Of a DNA stretch of 64,000 bases, positions 39,521 through 49,491 are shown piece after piece. The DNA is from Deinococcus sp. LM3. Lineage in GTDB: Bacteria > Deinococcota > Deinococci > Deinococcales > Deinococcaceae. The stretch is from assembly GCF_002017875.1 (NCBI RefSeq), contig NZ_MUFV01000001.1:1561001-1625000 (forward strand). The letters are read 5' to 3'. Each line of letters begins with the position of its first letter. The first letter of the stretch is position 1. A program made the translations under genes and the position numbers. The notes under the pieces are model-generated. The model was not told the DNA's origin and made no database searches. It saw nothing but the letters and a program-made list of their open reading frames with translations.

Positions 39521-40125
39521 GTCGGCACCTCCGTGAGTTTGCGCGGCAGGCTGGACAGTCGCCACGCTGCCAGCGCGAGCAGCGCCAGTCCGGCCAGCAG
39601 GGACAGCTGCGCGGGCGGTGACAGCGGCACGGGCCACGGGGCGACCAGCAACGCGAGCAGCAGCGCCGCGAACAGGGTCATGCCACGCCGGGACGAGCGG
39701 ACGGCCGCGTGCAGGGTGTCGCCCATGCGCAGGTCGGCCAGCAGGGCCAGGGCAACCGCGCTCACCACAGCTGCCGCAGTCAGCCACGACCACCCCACGT
39801 CCAGCGCGAAGATCAGCTGAAAGGTGAAGGCGCAGGCGGGCAGGCACAGCGGCAGGAGCCACAGCACCCGGCGTGATTCGCGGCGCGTGCGCGTTCCCGG
39901 CGAGGTCAGGTGCCGCAACCACCGCTCGTCCTGTACCGTCAACTGGGTGCGCCGCAGCGCGCGGCTCACCTGCGCGGGGTCGCCCAGGGTGGCGACGGCT
40001 TCCGGTTCGGTCAGCCCGCCCGTCATGGCGTCCTGCACATGCGCTTGGTACTCGGCGTTCATGCGCTCCTGTGCGGCGGAGGCGAGATTGCGGAGGGCCA
40101 CGGTCAGCCAGTCGTGCAGGGTCAC
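39517..40125 (-). CDS. HAAS-like domain membrane protein, second gene of the PadR array
   Basis: Protein of 202 aa beginning TLHDWLTVALRNLASAAQER, then HVQDAMTGGLTEPEAVATLG, the same head as the next gene. A basic stretch (RTRRESRR) precedes four hydrophobic segments from about 88 to 190. The GTG at 40125 overlaps the preceding stop, so the start is well supported. No catalytic motif was seen. Confidence 0.78.
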   Translation of the reverse strand: MTLHDWLTVALRNLASAAQERMNAEYQAHVQDAMTGGLTEPEAVATLGDPAQVSRALRRTQLTVQDERWLRHLTSPGTRTRRESRRVLWLLPLCLPACAFTFQLIFALDVGWSWLTAAAVVSAVALALLADLRMGDTLHAAVRSSRRGMTLFAALLLALLVAPWPVPLSPPAQLSLLAGLALLALAAWRLSSLPRKLTEVPT

Positions 40126-40802
40126 GCTGTCTCCGCGCCGAGCTTGCGGCTGGCGTTCACGGCGAGCGAGAGTCGCCAGATGTGGAAGGATAAGAAGCTC
40201 AGGGCAACCCAGGAGGCGGGTTCGCGGGTCCAGGCGATCAGTCGGTCGGGAGTCAGGGTGCCGGTGTGCAGGAACCACAGCGCGGCCACCAGACCGGCCA
40301 TGAGGGCGCCGCCGAGGGGCTCGGCCAGCCAGTACGCAGCGGCGCGGCGGGTGGGGGGCAGCGGTCGGGACAGCACCCACCAGCGCAGCAGGGCCAGTGC
40401 GGTCAGGATGCCCACGCTCAGCAGGAAGGGGGTGACGGCTTCGCCGCGCCGCAGGTCTGGCAGTGCGGCGACCGTCAGGCCAGCCACCGGGGCGGATGCG
40501 GACCACAGGCTGCCGCCCAGGCTGAGGTGTCGGGGGGGCAGGCGGCGGGCGTCCCGGACGGTCAGGTGGGTGCGCCGCAGTTCGCGGTTGGTGGTGTGCG
40601 CGGAGCCCCAGCAGCGCAGGATGTCGGTGTGGGTCAGGTCGGGCTGGGCCGCGAGGGTGTCCTGAAGGTGGTTCAGGTAGTCGTGGCGGACGCGGTGGGC
40701 GGCTTCGGGGGTCAGGCCGTCGGTGGCGACCTCCAGCCACTCCGCGACGGTCCGGGGAGGCTGGAGGCGGGGGCTGAGCAGGCTGCGGAGGTCGCCGGTC
40801 AC
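40122..40802 (-). CDS. HAAS-like domain membrane protein, first gene after padR
   Basis: Protein of 226 aa with an extended head: VAEWLEVATDGLTPEAAHRV, then DYLNHLQDTLAAQPDLTHTDILRCWG, the HAAS-like pattern. Five hydrophobic segments lie between about 95 and 215. The GTG at 40802 overlaps the PadR stop codon, so regulator and membrane protein are translationally coupled, the usual pairing for PadR with HAAS proteins. Confidence 0.77.
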   Translation of the reverse strand: MTGDLRSLLSPRLQPPRTVAEWLEVATDGLTPEAAHRVRHDYLNHLQDTLAAQPDLTHTDILRCWGSAHTTNRELRRTHLTVRDARRLPPRHLSLGGSLWSASAPVAGLTVAALPDLRRGEAVTPFLLSVGILTALALLRWWVLSRPLPPTRRAAAYWLAEPLGGALMAGLVAALWFLHTGTLTPDRLIAWTREPASWVALSFLSFHIWRLSLAVNASRKLGAETA

Positions 40803-41113
40803 GCTCCTCCTCCCAGCACCGCCTGCACGGCGCCGACCTGGGCCTGCCAGTCGCGGCGGGTGCGGGCCAGCGCGGCGCGGCCCTTGTCGGTCAGGCGGTA
40901 TTCGCGGCGGGTGCGGCCGGCGACCTCGTGTTCATGGCTCTCGATGAGCCCCTCGGCTTCGAGGGCGTGCAGGGCGGGGTAGAGGGTGCCTTCGCGGGCG
41001 CGCAGGAGGCCTTCGCTGCGGGTGTTGATGGCCTGGGCGATGGCGTAGCCGTGTTCGGGCTGGCGGTCGAGGACGGCCAGGATGAGCATGCGGAGTTGCT
41101 CGCGGGCGTTCAT
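40799..41113 (-). CDS. PadR-family transcriptional regulator
   Basis: Winged-helix repressor of 104 aa. LILAVLDRQPEHGYAIAQAI (about 10-29) is the characteristic PadR start, GTLYPALHALEAEGLI (about 42-57) the recognition helix region, and RREYRLTDKGRAAL the wing. It heads a six-gene operon with overlapping starts. The promoter region directly upstream contains a perfect inverted repeat that brackets the -35 and -10 elements, so it very likely represses its own operon. The inducer is unknown. Confidence 0.92.
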   Translation of the reverse strand: MNAREQLRMLILAVLDRQPEHGYAIAQAINTRSEGLLRAREGTLYPALHALEAEGLIESHEHEVAGRTRREYRLTDKGRAALARTRRDWQAQVGAVQAVLGGGA

Positions 41114-41118
41114 GCCTT

Positions 41119-41162
41119 CACGATACCTCTGATTTGGATGCATCTCAAGTCGAGGTATCGTG
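41119..41162 (-). promoter_or_regulatory. Promoter and 11-bp inverted-repeat operator of the PadR-HAAS operon
   Basis: CACGATACCTC (41119-41129) and GAGGTATCGTG (41152-41162) are exact inverted arms with 22 bp between. On the minus strand a -35 TTGAGA (41149-41144) and a -10 TATCGT (41126-41121) lie 17 bp apart, the -10 being inside one arm and the other arm just upstream of the -35. The -10 ends 7 nt before the PadR ATG, so the mRNA is probably leaderless. Confidence 0.75.
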
Positions 41163-41169
41163 GAGACCG

Positions 41170-41940
41170 TCAGGCCAGCGGCAGGCGGTAGGCGCGGCGG
41201 GTGTTCGCGTCGGTCGTGGCCTCCAGTTCGGCGGGGTCCAGGCCGCGCAGGGCCGCGATGAACTCCAGGGTGTGGCGCACGTAGCCGGGCCGGTTGGGCT
41301 TGCCGCGCTTCGGGACGGGGGCCAGGAAGGGTGCGTCGGTTTCCAGCAGCATCCGCGTCAGGGGCAGGTCGCGGGCGGCCGCCTGGATCTCCTGCGCGTT
41401 CCTGTACGTGGTGTTCCCCGCGAAGCCGAAGTACGTGTGCTCGCCCCGCTCCAGGCCAAAGCGCAGCAGTTCCGGGTGCCCGCTGAAGCAGTGCAGGATC
41501 ACCGGCACGTCCGGCCACGCTCGCAGTACGTCCATCACGCCCCGGTGGGCGCTGTCCTGCCCGGCCTTATCCCGCGTGTGAATGACCAGCACCTTCCCGC
41601 TGCGCCGTGCGAGGTCCAGCTGCCACTCGAACGCCGACACCTGCGCGGCGCGTTTCGTGTCGTCCCAGTAGTCGTCCAGGCCGCTCTCGCCGATGCCGAC
41701 CACGCGCGGGTGGGTCAGCAGGGCCTCGATCTGCGCGCGGGCGTCCGGGCTGTCCTCGTCGGTGTCGGTGGGGTGCAGGCCGACCGTGGCGTACACGTCG
41801 TCAAACTGTTCGGCCAGCGCCACGGCGTTCCGGGCGTGCTGCGGGCTGGCGCCGATGCAGACCATGGCGTTCAGGCCCAGTTCGCCGCGCGCGCCCGCCG
41901 GATCGTCGATGTAGTCGAGGTGGGTGTGAGAGTCGATCAT
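41170..41940 (-). CDS. tatD: TatD-family metal-dependent hydrolase
   Basis: TIM-barrel hydrolase/DNase of 256 aa. Metal ligands are in MIDSHTHLDYID (residues 1-12), GIGESGLDDYWD near 90, VIHTRDK near 120, HCFSGH near 150 and the late Asp in LLETDAPFLAP near 200. These proteins act on DNA 3' ends and in quality control. The Met at 41940 gives the usual N-terminus. It lies just upstream of the padR promoter but is not part of that operon. Confidence 0.93.
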   Translation of the reverse strand: MIDSHTHLDYIDDPAGARGELGLNAMVCIGASPQHARNAVALAEQFDDVYATVGLHPTDTDEDSPDARAQIEALLTHPRVVGIGESGLDDYWDDTKRAAQVSAFEWQLDLARRSGKVLVIHTRDKAGQDSAHRGVMDVLRAWPDVPVILHCFSGHPELLRFGLERGEHTYFGFAGNTTYRNAQEIQAAARDLPLTRMLLETDAPFLAPVPKRGKPNRPGYVRHTLEFIAALRGLDPAELEATTDANTRRAYRLPLA

Positions 41941-42031
41941 GCCGCCCAGGGTAACGCCGCCGGAACGATCTCCCGGAGTATCCCACCCGATCCCCACCAC
42001 TCTCATGAGAGGGGCGCGCTAGAGTGCGCCC

Positions 42032-42643
42032 GTGCAGAAACTCGGCCTGTACGCCCTGACGGGCATCCTGGGGTTCGCCCTGATCTTCGCGCTGCTGCCC
42101 GGCGCGGACCGCACGGCCGTGGCCACCGGCGCCGTCCTGTCCGGCGTGCAGCTCACGCTGTACCCGTCCCGCGACCCGGACGCCGTGTGGCAGTTCCGGG
42201 CGGGGCAGGTCACGAACGACCCGCTGCTGGGCGAGACGCGCCTGACCGACCTGGGTCAGGGGCAGCGGTTGCTGCGCGAACGGGACGCCTCGGGCCGCCT
42301 GACGGGCCGCCAGACGCTGGACGCCACCCTGAGCGCCCCGGACCTGACCATTGACGGGCAGGACAACATGACCACCCGTCAGGCGCGCATCACGCTGGTG
42401 CAGCAGTGTGCCGACATCGACCTTCAGGGCACCGAGCAGATGCCCGTGAAGATCGAGCAGGGCAGCGGCTTCAGCGCGCCGGTCGCGGAACTCGACTCGC
42501 CGCTCATGACCGGGCACGTCGAGAAACTCCGCATGAGTTTCGACTTCAAGATCGAGGACTCCGACAACGACACTTCGACCCTGCAATACGACCTGGACGG
42601 CACGGAACGCTGCGAGAACGGCCAGCGCGTCCCCGGAGCCTGA
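42032..42643 (+). CDS. LptC-like membrane-anchored protein
   Basis: Protein of 203 aa with one N-terminal membrane helix (LGLYALTGILGFALIFALLPG, about 4-24) and a beta-rich periplasmic part with VLSGVQLTLYPSRDPDAVWQ and LTIDGQDNMTTRQA, resembling LptC. LptC hands lipopolysaccharide from the inner-membrane transporter to LptA. Two OstA/LptA-like genes follow, supporting the call. The GTG start comes 6 nt after a TAGAGT box (42020-42025). Sequence resemblance is weak, so the family assignment rests partly on context. Confidence 0.68.
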   Translation: MQKLGLYALTGILGFALIFALLPGADRTAVATGAVLSGVQLTLYPSRDPDAVWQFRAGQVTNDPLLGETRLTDLGQGQRLLRERDASGRLTGRQTLDATLSAPDLTIDGQDNMTTRQARITLVQQCADIDLQGTEQMPVKIEQGSGFSAPVAELDSPLMTGHVEKLRMSFDFKIEDSDNDTSTLQYDLDGTERCENGQRVPGA

Positions 42644-42658
42644 CCTTCAAGGAGCCCC

Positions 42659-43558
42659 ATGATGAACCGTACCAAGACCCTGTCCCTGCTGGCCCTCCTG
42701 ACCGTCGCCGCGCCCGTGCTGGCGCAGGCCGACGCCACCAACCGCCTGATCACCATTCAGGGCGGCCCGCGCGGCGACGTGCGCAACGGCCCCCTGACCT
42801 TCACCGGCAGTCCCGTGAAGGCGAAGGTCAGCACCCTGAACATCGAGGCCTCGCAGGCCGTGCTGGCCGCGCCGAAGGGCACGCCGCTGATCGAGGCGAA
42901 AGGCAAACGCACCGCGAACTTCACCGGCGCCGTGAAGGTCACGCGCGGCCGCCTCAGCGCCGCCGGCAGCACCCTCGCGTACGACGAGACGACCGGTCAG
43001 GGCGTCCTGAGCGGCAACGCCAGCGCCACCTTCGTCCCCGAGAAGAAAGAGGACGGCGACACCGTGACCATCAAGGCCGCGCAGATGAGCCTGGACGTGG
43101 ATAACAACGTGTCCACCAGCACGGGCGGCGTGACCCTGTCCACCGGCACCCAGAACGGACAGGCCGACAAGCTGGTGTTCGACGAGGACCGCGAACTGGC
43201 CCAGCTGACCGGCAAACCCAGCCTGACCCGCGCCGCCAAAGGGAACCAGAAGGAACTGGTCATCACCGGCCAGGAGGTCCGCGCGCTCACCAAGACCAAG
43301 ACGCTGTACGTGCGTGGCGGCGTGAAACTCGTGCAGGGCACCACCACTACCACCGGCGACGCCGTGTACTACGACGACCGCAAGAACGTGGCGTACGTGG
43401 TCGGGAACGCCGTCAGCGTGGACAGCAAGAGCAAGGTGACCGTCAAGGCCCCGGCCAGCGGTTACCTGGAGCAGCGCACCGACCTGGGCCGCGTGCGCGC
43501 CCTGAACTCGGCTTACAAGATTCCGGCCGAGCAGTTCAAGCTGCGCGGCGAGAAGTAA
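42659..43558 (+). CDS. OstA/LptA-like periplasmic protein
   Basis: Protein of 299 aa with a cleavable signal peptide (about 1-22, cleavage near VLAQA). The mature part is a repeated beta-strand pattern with FTGAVKVTRGRLSAAGSTLAYDE and LVQGTTTTTGDAVYYDDRKN, typical of the OstA beta-jellyroll that forms the periplasmic bridge. Its length (LptA of E. coli is 185 aa) suggests two jellyroll units. Shine-Dalgarno AAGGAG precedes the ATG. It lies 15 bp after the LptC-like gene. Confidence 0.8.
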   Translation: MMNRTKTLSLLALLTVAAPVLAQADATNRLITIQGGPRGDVRNGPLTFTGSPVKAKVSTLNIEASQAVLAAPKGTPLIEAKGKRTANFTGAVKVTRGRLSAAGSTLAYDETTGQGVLSGNASATFVPEKKEDGDTVTIKAAQMSLDVDNNVSTSTGGVTLSTGTQNGQADKLVFDEDRELAQLTGKPSLTRAAKGNQKELVITGQEVRALTKTKTLYVRGGVKLVQGTTTTTGDAVYYDDRKNVAYVVGNAVSVDSKSKVTVKAPASGYLEQRTDLGRVRALNSAYKIPAEQFKLRGEK

Positions 43559-43567
43559 ACTGCGCGC

Positions 43568-44659
43568 ATGTCCCGTTCCCGCCTGACCGTCGCCGCACTC
43601 CTGACCGCGCTGCTGGCGGTCACGGGCGGGGTGCCGGGCGGGCGGGCGCAGCAGGCCGAACCCAGTCCGCCCGCCCCCATCCAGAGCGCACCCGCTGAGG
43701 CCGCTCCCGAGGCCGGCGCCGAGCAGTCCAGCCTGACCCTGGTGCGCCGCAGCGAGAAGGACGGCAAGGACCGCCGCATCGTGATCGTGAAGACCGGCAC
43801 GGACGACACCACGGGCGTGTTCGCGCTGTGCCAGCCGCTCCCGGACGACCCGGAGGGCGCGCCGACCCTGGCGGTGTTCAGCGAGACCGGTGCGGGCGGC
43901 GTGCAGATCACCATCGACAAGAACGTGATCCGCGTGCCGCTGGCCGTGGTCACGCAGAATGCCCCGAAAGACGGGCAGGACGGCAGTGACGGCCGCGTGG
44001 AGGCCAGCGCCGGAACGGGCCGTTTCCTTGAACCGGGGGAGGTGCCGGCCGACACCACCGACCGCCTGACCCGCTGCGAGGTGCAGGCCGCCCCGAAACC
44101 CGCGCCGGATACCGTGATCGTCACGCAGGGCCGCACGGAACTGCGCGGTCAGAACCTGGTGTACGACAGCGCCGACGGCGTGGCCCGCATCGACGGGCCG
44201 ATCCGGTTCACGCGCCGCAGCGACACCGATCCCCTGACCGGCCAGAGCGACCGTATCGAGGTCAGCGTGGACGACGAGAAGACCACCCTGGTCGGGAACG
44301 TGGTGTTCAACTCGGCGGGCGGGCGGGTCAGCCGCGCCGCGCGGGTCGAGTACGACGACACCCGCAACGTGGCCCGCCTGTACGGCACGGCCACCCAGCC
44401 GGCCGAGAGCGTGCAGGGCGGCGACACCCTGCGCGCCGGGGTGATCGTGTACGACCTCGACCGCAACGAGGTGTACGCCATGAAGGCCGAGGGAGGCACC
44501 ATCACGGGCGAGTTCACCGAATCGGACACCCCGGCGGGTACGCCAGCCGGGAACCGGACCGCGATTCCCAGTCCGTCCGATCCGCTGCCGCCCCTGAACC
44601 CGGCGCCCACCCCGCCCACCACCACGCCGGTCAGTCCAGGGCTGCCAGCGCCGCCCTGA
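43568..44659 (+). CDS. OstA/LptA-like protein with long Pro-rich ends
   Basis: Protein of 363 aa with a signal peptide (about 1-29), a Pro/Ala-rich stretch, and an OstA-like domain in the second half (VTQGRTELRGQNLVYDSADG, then TTLVGNVVFNSAGGRVSRA). The C-terminus is Pro/Thr-rich. Two Cys about 67 residues apart in the middle may pair. A TAAACT box overlaps the stop codon of the preceding gene, so an internal leaderless promoter is possible. The last 29 bp overlap the convergent ldh gene. Confidence 0.75.
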   Translation: MSRSRLTVAALLTALLAVTGGVPGGRAQQAEPSPPAPIQSAPAEAAPEAGAEQSSLTLVRRSEKDGKDRRIVIVKTGTDDTTGVFALCQPLPDDPEGAPTLAVFSETGAGGVQITIDKNVIRVPLAVVTQNAPKDGQDGSDGRVEASAGTGRFLEPGEVPADTTDRLTRCEVQAAPKPAPDTVIVTQGRTELRGQNLVYDSADGVARIDGPIRFTRRSDTDPLTGQSDRIEVSVDDEKTTLVGNVVFNSAGGRVSRAARVEYDDTRNVARLYGTATQPAESVQGGDTLRAGVIVYDLDRNEVYAMKAEGGTITGEFTESDTPAGTPAGNRTAIPSPSDPLPPLNPAPTPPTTTPVSPGLPAPP

Positions 44660-45542
44660 GCACACCGGCGCTGCGTTCCAGCTCCTGGCGTTCCGGCCCG
44701 GTCAGCGACGGCGAGATGGTGTCCACCACCCCACCCCGGCCCACCACGCGCGGCAGGCTCAGGCTCACGCCGAACTCCGGGGTGGGCGCGCTGACCGTCA
44801 GGATGCCGCGCCGGTCGCCCAGGACGCGTTCGGTGATGCGGGCCAGCGCCGCGCCGATCCCGTAGTACGTGGCGTGCTTCCCGCTGATGATCTGCGCCGC
44901 CGCGCCGCGCGTGTCCGCGTCGATCTGCGCGCGGATCTCCGGCGTCCACTCGCGGCCGCGCGCCGCCATGAAGTCCGCGACCGGCAGGCCCGCCACGCTG
45001 GCGGTACTCCAGGCCAGGACCTCGCTGTCGCCGTGTTCGCCCAGCACGTAGCCGTGCACGTGCGTGCCGTCCACCCCGGCGTGCTCGGCGATCAGGTGCC
45101 GGAAGCGGGCGCTGTCGAGGACCGTCCCGGACCCCATCACGGACGCGCCCGGCGCCAGCCTGGCGGTCAGGTCCGTCAGGACATCCACCGGGTTCGTGGC
45201 GATCAGCAGCGTCGCGTCCGGTGCGGCCGCCACCACCTGCGGGATCAGCTCGCGGAAGATGGCGGCGTTCTTCTGGAGCAGGTCCAGGCGGGACTCGCCG
45301 GGTTTCTGGTTCGCGCCGGCCGCGACGATCACGACCGCGCTGCCCCGCAGGTCCGCCACCGGGCCGCTGCTGACGCGTACGCCATGACTGACCGGCGCGG
45401 CGTGCGCGATGTCCTGAGCCTCGGCGCGGGCGCGCGCGGCGTCCAGGTCGGTCAGGATCAGTTCACTGCACGAGCCGCGCAGCGTCAGGGCGTAGGCGGC
45501 GGTCGCGCCGACCAGCCCCGCACCGACCACCCCGACCTTCAT
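44631..45542 (-). CDS. ldh: L-lactate dehydrogenase
   Basis: NAD-dependent reduction of pyruvate to L-lactate, 303 aa. The NAD loop is VGVVGAGLVGATAAYAL (about 3-19); the substrate Arg region is NQKPGESRLDLLQKN (about 78-92); TNPVDVL (about 116-122) and the catalytic His in HVHGYVLGEHGDSEV (about 162-176) are intact. The loop Gln/Arg residues favour lactate rather than malate dehydrogenase. The gene starts at 45542 within the stop codon of the usp gene (ATGA), so they are coupled. Confidence 0.92.
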   Translation of the reverse strand: MKVGVVGAGLVGATAAYALTLRGSCSELILTDLDAARARAEAQDIAHAAPVSHGVRVSSGPVADLRGSAVVIVAAGANQKPGESRLDLLQKNAAIFRELIPQVVAAAPDATLLIATNPVDVLTDLTARLAPGASVMGSGTVLDSARFRHLIAEHAGVDGTHVHGYVLGEHGDSEVLAWSTASVAGLPVADFMAARGREWTPEIRAQIDADTRGAAAQIISGKHATYYGIGAALARITERVLGDRRGILTVSAPTPEFGVSLSLPRVVGRGGVVDTISPSLTGPERQELERSAGVLRAALAALD

Positions 45543-46003
45543 GCGCGGTCCTCGCGGCGCACGGTCAGGACCGGAATGGGGCTGCGCGCCACGATCTTCT
45601 CGGCGGTGCTGCCCAGGAAGAAGTGCTCCAGCGCGCCCTGTGCGTGCGTGCCGACCACGATCAGGTCCGCGCTCCAGCGGCCCGCGGCGTCCAGCACGCC
45701 GGTCACGGGGTCACCGACCATCAGTTCGGTCTCCTCGTCCGGGCGGGCCAGCTGTGTCATGCGGGCGGCGTCGGCGTCCTCCAGGGTGTGCAGCAGGGTC
45801 GGGTCGGGCATGGCGGCGCTCACGCCGCCCATCAGGTCCGGCGCGGCGGTCACGCGGGCGTCGGTCACATGCACCAGCCGCAGGGTCGCGCCGGGAAAGC
45901 GGGTGCGGGCGGTGGCCAGCGCGTGCGTGGACGACTCCGAGAAGTCCACGCCCACCAGGATGCGTTGAAAGCTGCTGGTCGCTGCCGGTTCGTGCTGGGT
46001 CAT
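45539..46003 (-). CDS. Universal stress protein (UspA family)
   Basis: Stress protein of 154 aa. FQRILVGVDFSESSTHALA (about 13-31) opens the fold, and VVGTHAQGALEHFFLGSTAEKIV (about 118-140) is the ATP-binding GxxG...GS/T motif region, so it should bind ATP. The ATG at 46003 is chosen because the upstream frame is not conserved-looking. It is cotranslated with ldh, suggesting joint expression under energy or oxygen stress (inference). Confidence 0.87.
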   Translation of the reverse strand: MTQHEPAATSSFQRILVGVDFSESSTHALATARTRFPGATLRLVHVTDARVTAAPDLMGGVSAAMPDPTLLHTLEDADAARMTQLARPDEETELMVGDPVTGVLDAAGRWSADLIVVGTHAQGALEHFFLGSTAEKIVARSPIPVLTVRREDRA

Positions 46004-46118
46004 GCCCTGAACGTACACCCCGGTCCCACCCGCCCGGGCAGAACATGAACGGCCCATAAAGACGCCGGGCCGACCCGACCAGCCGCCGATCCGCCCGGCC
46101 GCCGATCCGGCTGTCCCA

Positions 46119-47171
46119 TCAGCTTGAGGGGCCGGACGCGCGGGCGTCCCAGCGCACCTGCGCGCGCCCCGCTGCCTTCGCCGCGTGCAGCCGCAGGTCC
46201 ACCAGTGCCAGCAGGTCGTCCAGGCTGGCCACCTCGTGCGACAGGGCCGCCCCACCGCTGAAGGTCAGGTCTGGCAGGTGCGCCGGGAGCGGCAGGACCG
46301 CGCCGCTCAGCCGCGCCGTCATGGCGTACGCCGCCTGCGCGCCCACGCCGGGCAGCAGCAGCATGAACTCCTCTCCGCCCCAGCGGGCCAGCAGCGTGCC
46401 CGCCGGGAGGCCCGCGCCGGTCAGGGCGCGCAGGGCCGGGCCGGTCTCGCGCAGCACCTGATCCCCGGTCGTGTGGCCCAGCCGGTCGTTCACGTCCTTG
46501 AACCGGTCGAGGTCCAGCATGACCAGCGCGAACTCCGCCCGTCGCGGCCCGGCGTCCGGCCACAGGACGCGCAGTTGCGCCAGCAGTGCCCGGCGGTTCG
46601 GGAGTTGCGTCAGCGGGTCGGTCAGGGAGTCCTGCTCGAACGCCGCCGCCTGCTCTTGGTGCGTGACGACCCGCTGCCCGAAGCTCGCGACCATGCCCAC
46701 CACGATGGTGATGCACGCCAGGTATGTCAGCAGCGTCAGGTCCGGCGTGGGGCGGGTCAGGATCAGCGCCGCGAACAGCGCGTACCCCGCCCCGGACAGC
46801 ACCGCCGCCAGCCGGATCGGCAGCAGCCCGAACCACAGCGCCACCGTGCCCACGAACGTCAGGTACGCCTGCGTGCCGACCGCCGGCGCCGAGATCAGCG
46901 GCAGGAATTCCGCGGTGGTCGCCAGCGTCACGGCGACCGCCACCGGCATGTTCAGCCGCGTGGTCGGCAGGCGCTTCCAGAGCAGCGCCCACAGGATCAG
47001 CAGCGACACGGCCAGCCCGGTCAGGAACGACGGCAGGTCCTGCCACTCGCCGCGCGGCACCTTCAGGGTCAGAATGCCCAGGTGCGCGGCCGCCGACACC
47101 AGCGCCGCGAGCACGTAGGCCCGGTGGCGCACGGCTTCGGCGTCCTGCGTCTGTGTCCTCCATGCCGTCAC
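46119..47171 (-). CDS. Membrane-bound diguanylate cyclase
   Basis: Protein of 350 aa with six hydrophobic helices in the first 180 residues (an MHYT/7TM-like sensor of unknown ligand), then DPLTQLPNRRALLAQL and a GGDEF domain with LDLDRFKDVNDRLGH and the catalytic GGEEF motif near residue 271. No inhibitory RxxD site precedes it. The start was set at the GTG at 47171, just before the first helix; other starts upstream are possible. It is divergent from the beta-CASP gene, with about 130 bp between. Confidence 0.88.
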   Translation of the reverse strand: MTAWRTQTQDAEAVRHRAYVLAALVSAAAHLGILTLKVPRGEWQDLPSFLTGLAVSLLILWALLWKRLPTTRLNMPVAVAVTLATTAEFLPLISAPAVGTQAYLTFVGTVALWFGLLPIRLAAVLSGAGYALFAALILTRPTPDLTLLTYLACITIVVGMVASFGQRVVTHQEQAAAFEQDSLTDPLTQLPNRRALLAQLRVLWPDAGPRRAEFALVMLDLDRFKDVNDRLGHTTGDQVLRETGPALRALTGAGLPAGTLLARWGGEEFMLLLPGVGAQAAYAMTARLSGAVLPLPAHLPDLTFSGGAALSHEVASLDDLLALVDLRLHAAKAAGRAQVRWDARASGPSS

Positions 47172-47302
47172 GCGTCCATGATCCGGCGGGGAGCGGCACA
47201 ACTCTGTCACGCGCGGCCGGATTACGCGCACCCCCACGGGGTGGCGTGGCGGGTGCATGGCCCGGCCCCGCGTGGGGGGTGTGGGCGGCGGTACACTGGC
47301 CC

Positions 47303-48760
<1,458 letters not shown>

Positions 48761-48892
48761 TATGGACTCCGATTGAATGGGTTGCAAAGCCCGTTCAATC
48801 CGAGCGAAGCGAGTGGGAGAAAAACGGGTTCCGGACGTGGAGCTGGCAATCCGGTGAAGTCCCGGATGTCGGCGAAACAAACGGAACCCGTA
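48761..48892 (+). mobile_element. TGA-associated repeat, copy B (after the beta-CASP gene)
   Basis: Starts directly after the TGA at 48758-48760 with TATGGACTCCG, ends CGGAACCCGTA, and is followed by a second TGA (48893-48895). The first hairpin spans about 48767-48800 with a GCAA loop; G.U pairs preserve the stem where bases differ from the other copies. Confidence 0.87.
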
Positions 48893-48979
48893 TGACTCGC
48901 CCCCGCGCACGCGCCGGGCGGGGCGCAGGTCCGGATGACCCTGGGCAGCGCCGGTACCCACGCGGTACTCTGTGACCTC

Positions 48980-49471
48980 ATGAAACGCGCGCTGCCCCTG
49001 CTGCTGCTCGCCCTGACCGCCTGCGGTTCCAAAGGCATCGAGGGCGTCCAGACCTTCAAGTACCCCGCCGGGGACCACCGCACCGGCTCCCTGATCTACG
49101 CCGAGAACCCCCCGGCCGGCGGCCCGCACAACGCCAGCTGGCAGAACTGCGGCGTGTACGATCGCCCCCTGTACAACGAGTACGCGGTGCACAGCCTGGA
49201 ACACGGCGCGGTCTGGGTCACGTACCGCCCGGACCTGGACGCCGCGGGCCTGGACACCCTGAAGAAACTGGTCGAGGGCCGCCCCTACACCCTGCTCAGC
49301 CCCTACGAGGGCCTGGACACACCGGTCGCCATGAGCGCCTGGGGCGCGCAGCTGAAAGTCGACCAGCCCGACGACGCCCGCCTGAAAGCCTTCCTGGACA
49401 AGTACGAGCAGGGCGCCACCGCCCCGGAACGCGGCGCGGCGTGCAGCGGCGCCTACAGCGGCACCCGCTGA
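48980..49471 (+). CDS. DUF3105 lipoprotein
   Basis: Protein of 163 aa with a lipobox (LLALTAC, about 9-15). The mature part carries the DUF3105 pattern: NPPAGGPHNASWQNCGVYD, then YNEYAVHSLEHGAVWVTY with conserved His residues and one Cys. These proteins are thought to be extracytoplasmic; the role is unknown and copper or other metal binding is a guess based on the His/Cys. A TACTCT box ends 8 nt before the ATG. A strong hairpin terminator follows. Confidence 0.85.
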   Translation: MKRALPLLLLALTACGSKGIEGVQTFKYPAGDHRTGSLIYAENPPAGGPHNASWQNCGVYDRPLYNEYAVHSLEHGAVWVTYRPDLDAAGLDTLKKLVEGRPYTLLSPYEGLDTPVAMSAWGAQLKVDQPDDARLKAFLDKYEQGATAPERGAACSGAYSGTR

Positions 49472-49491
49472 GCGCAGGCCTCGACCCCACA

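Noticed and set aside
37687..41113. ABC transporter permease cluster
   Set aside because: No ATPase gene or permease motifs; the proteins share helical heads and 3-5 short hydrophobic segments instead.
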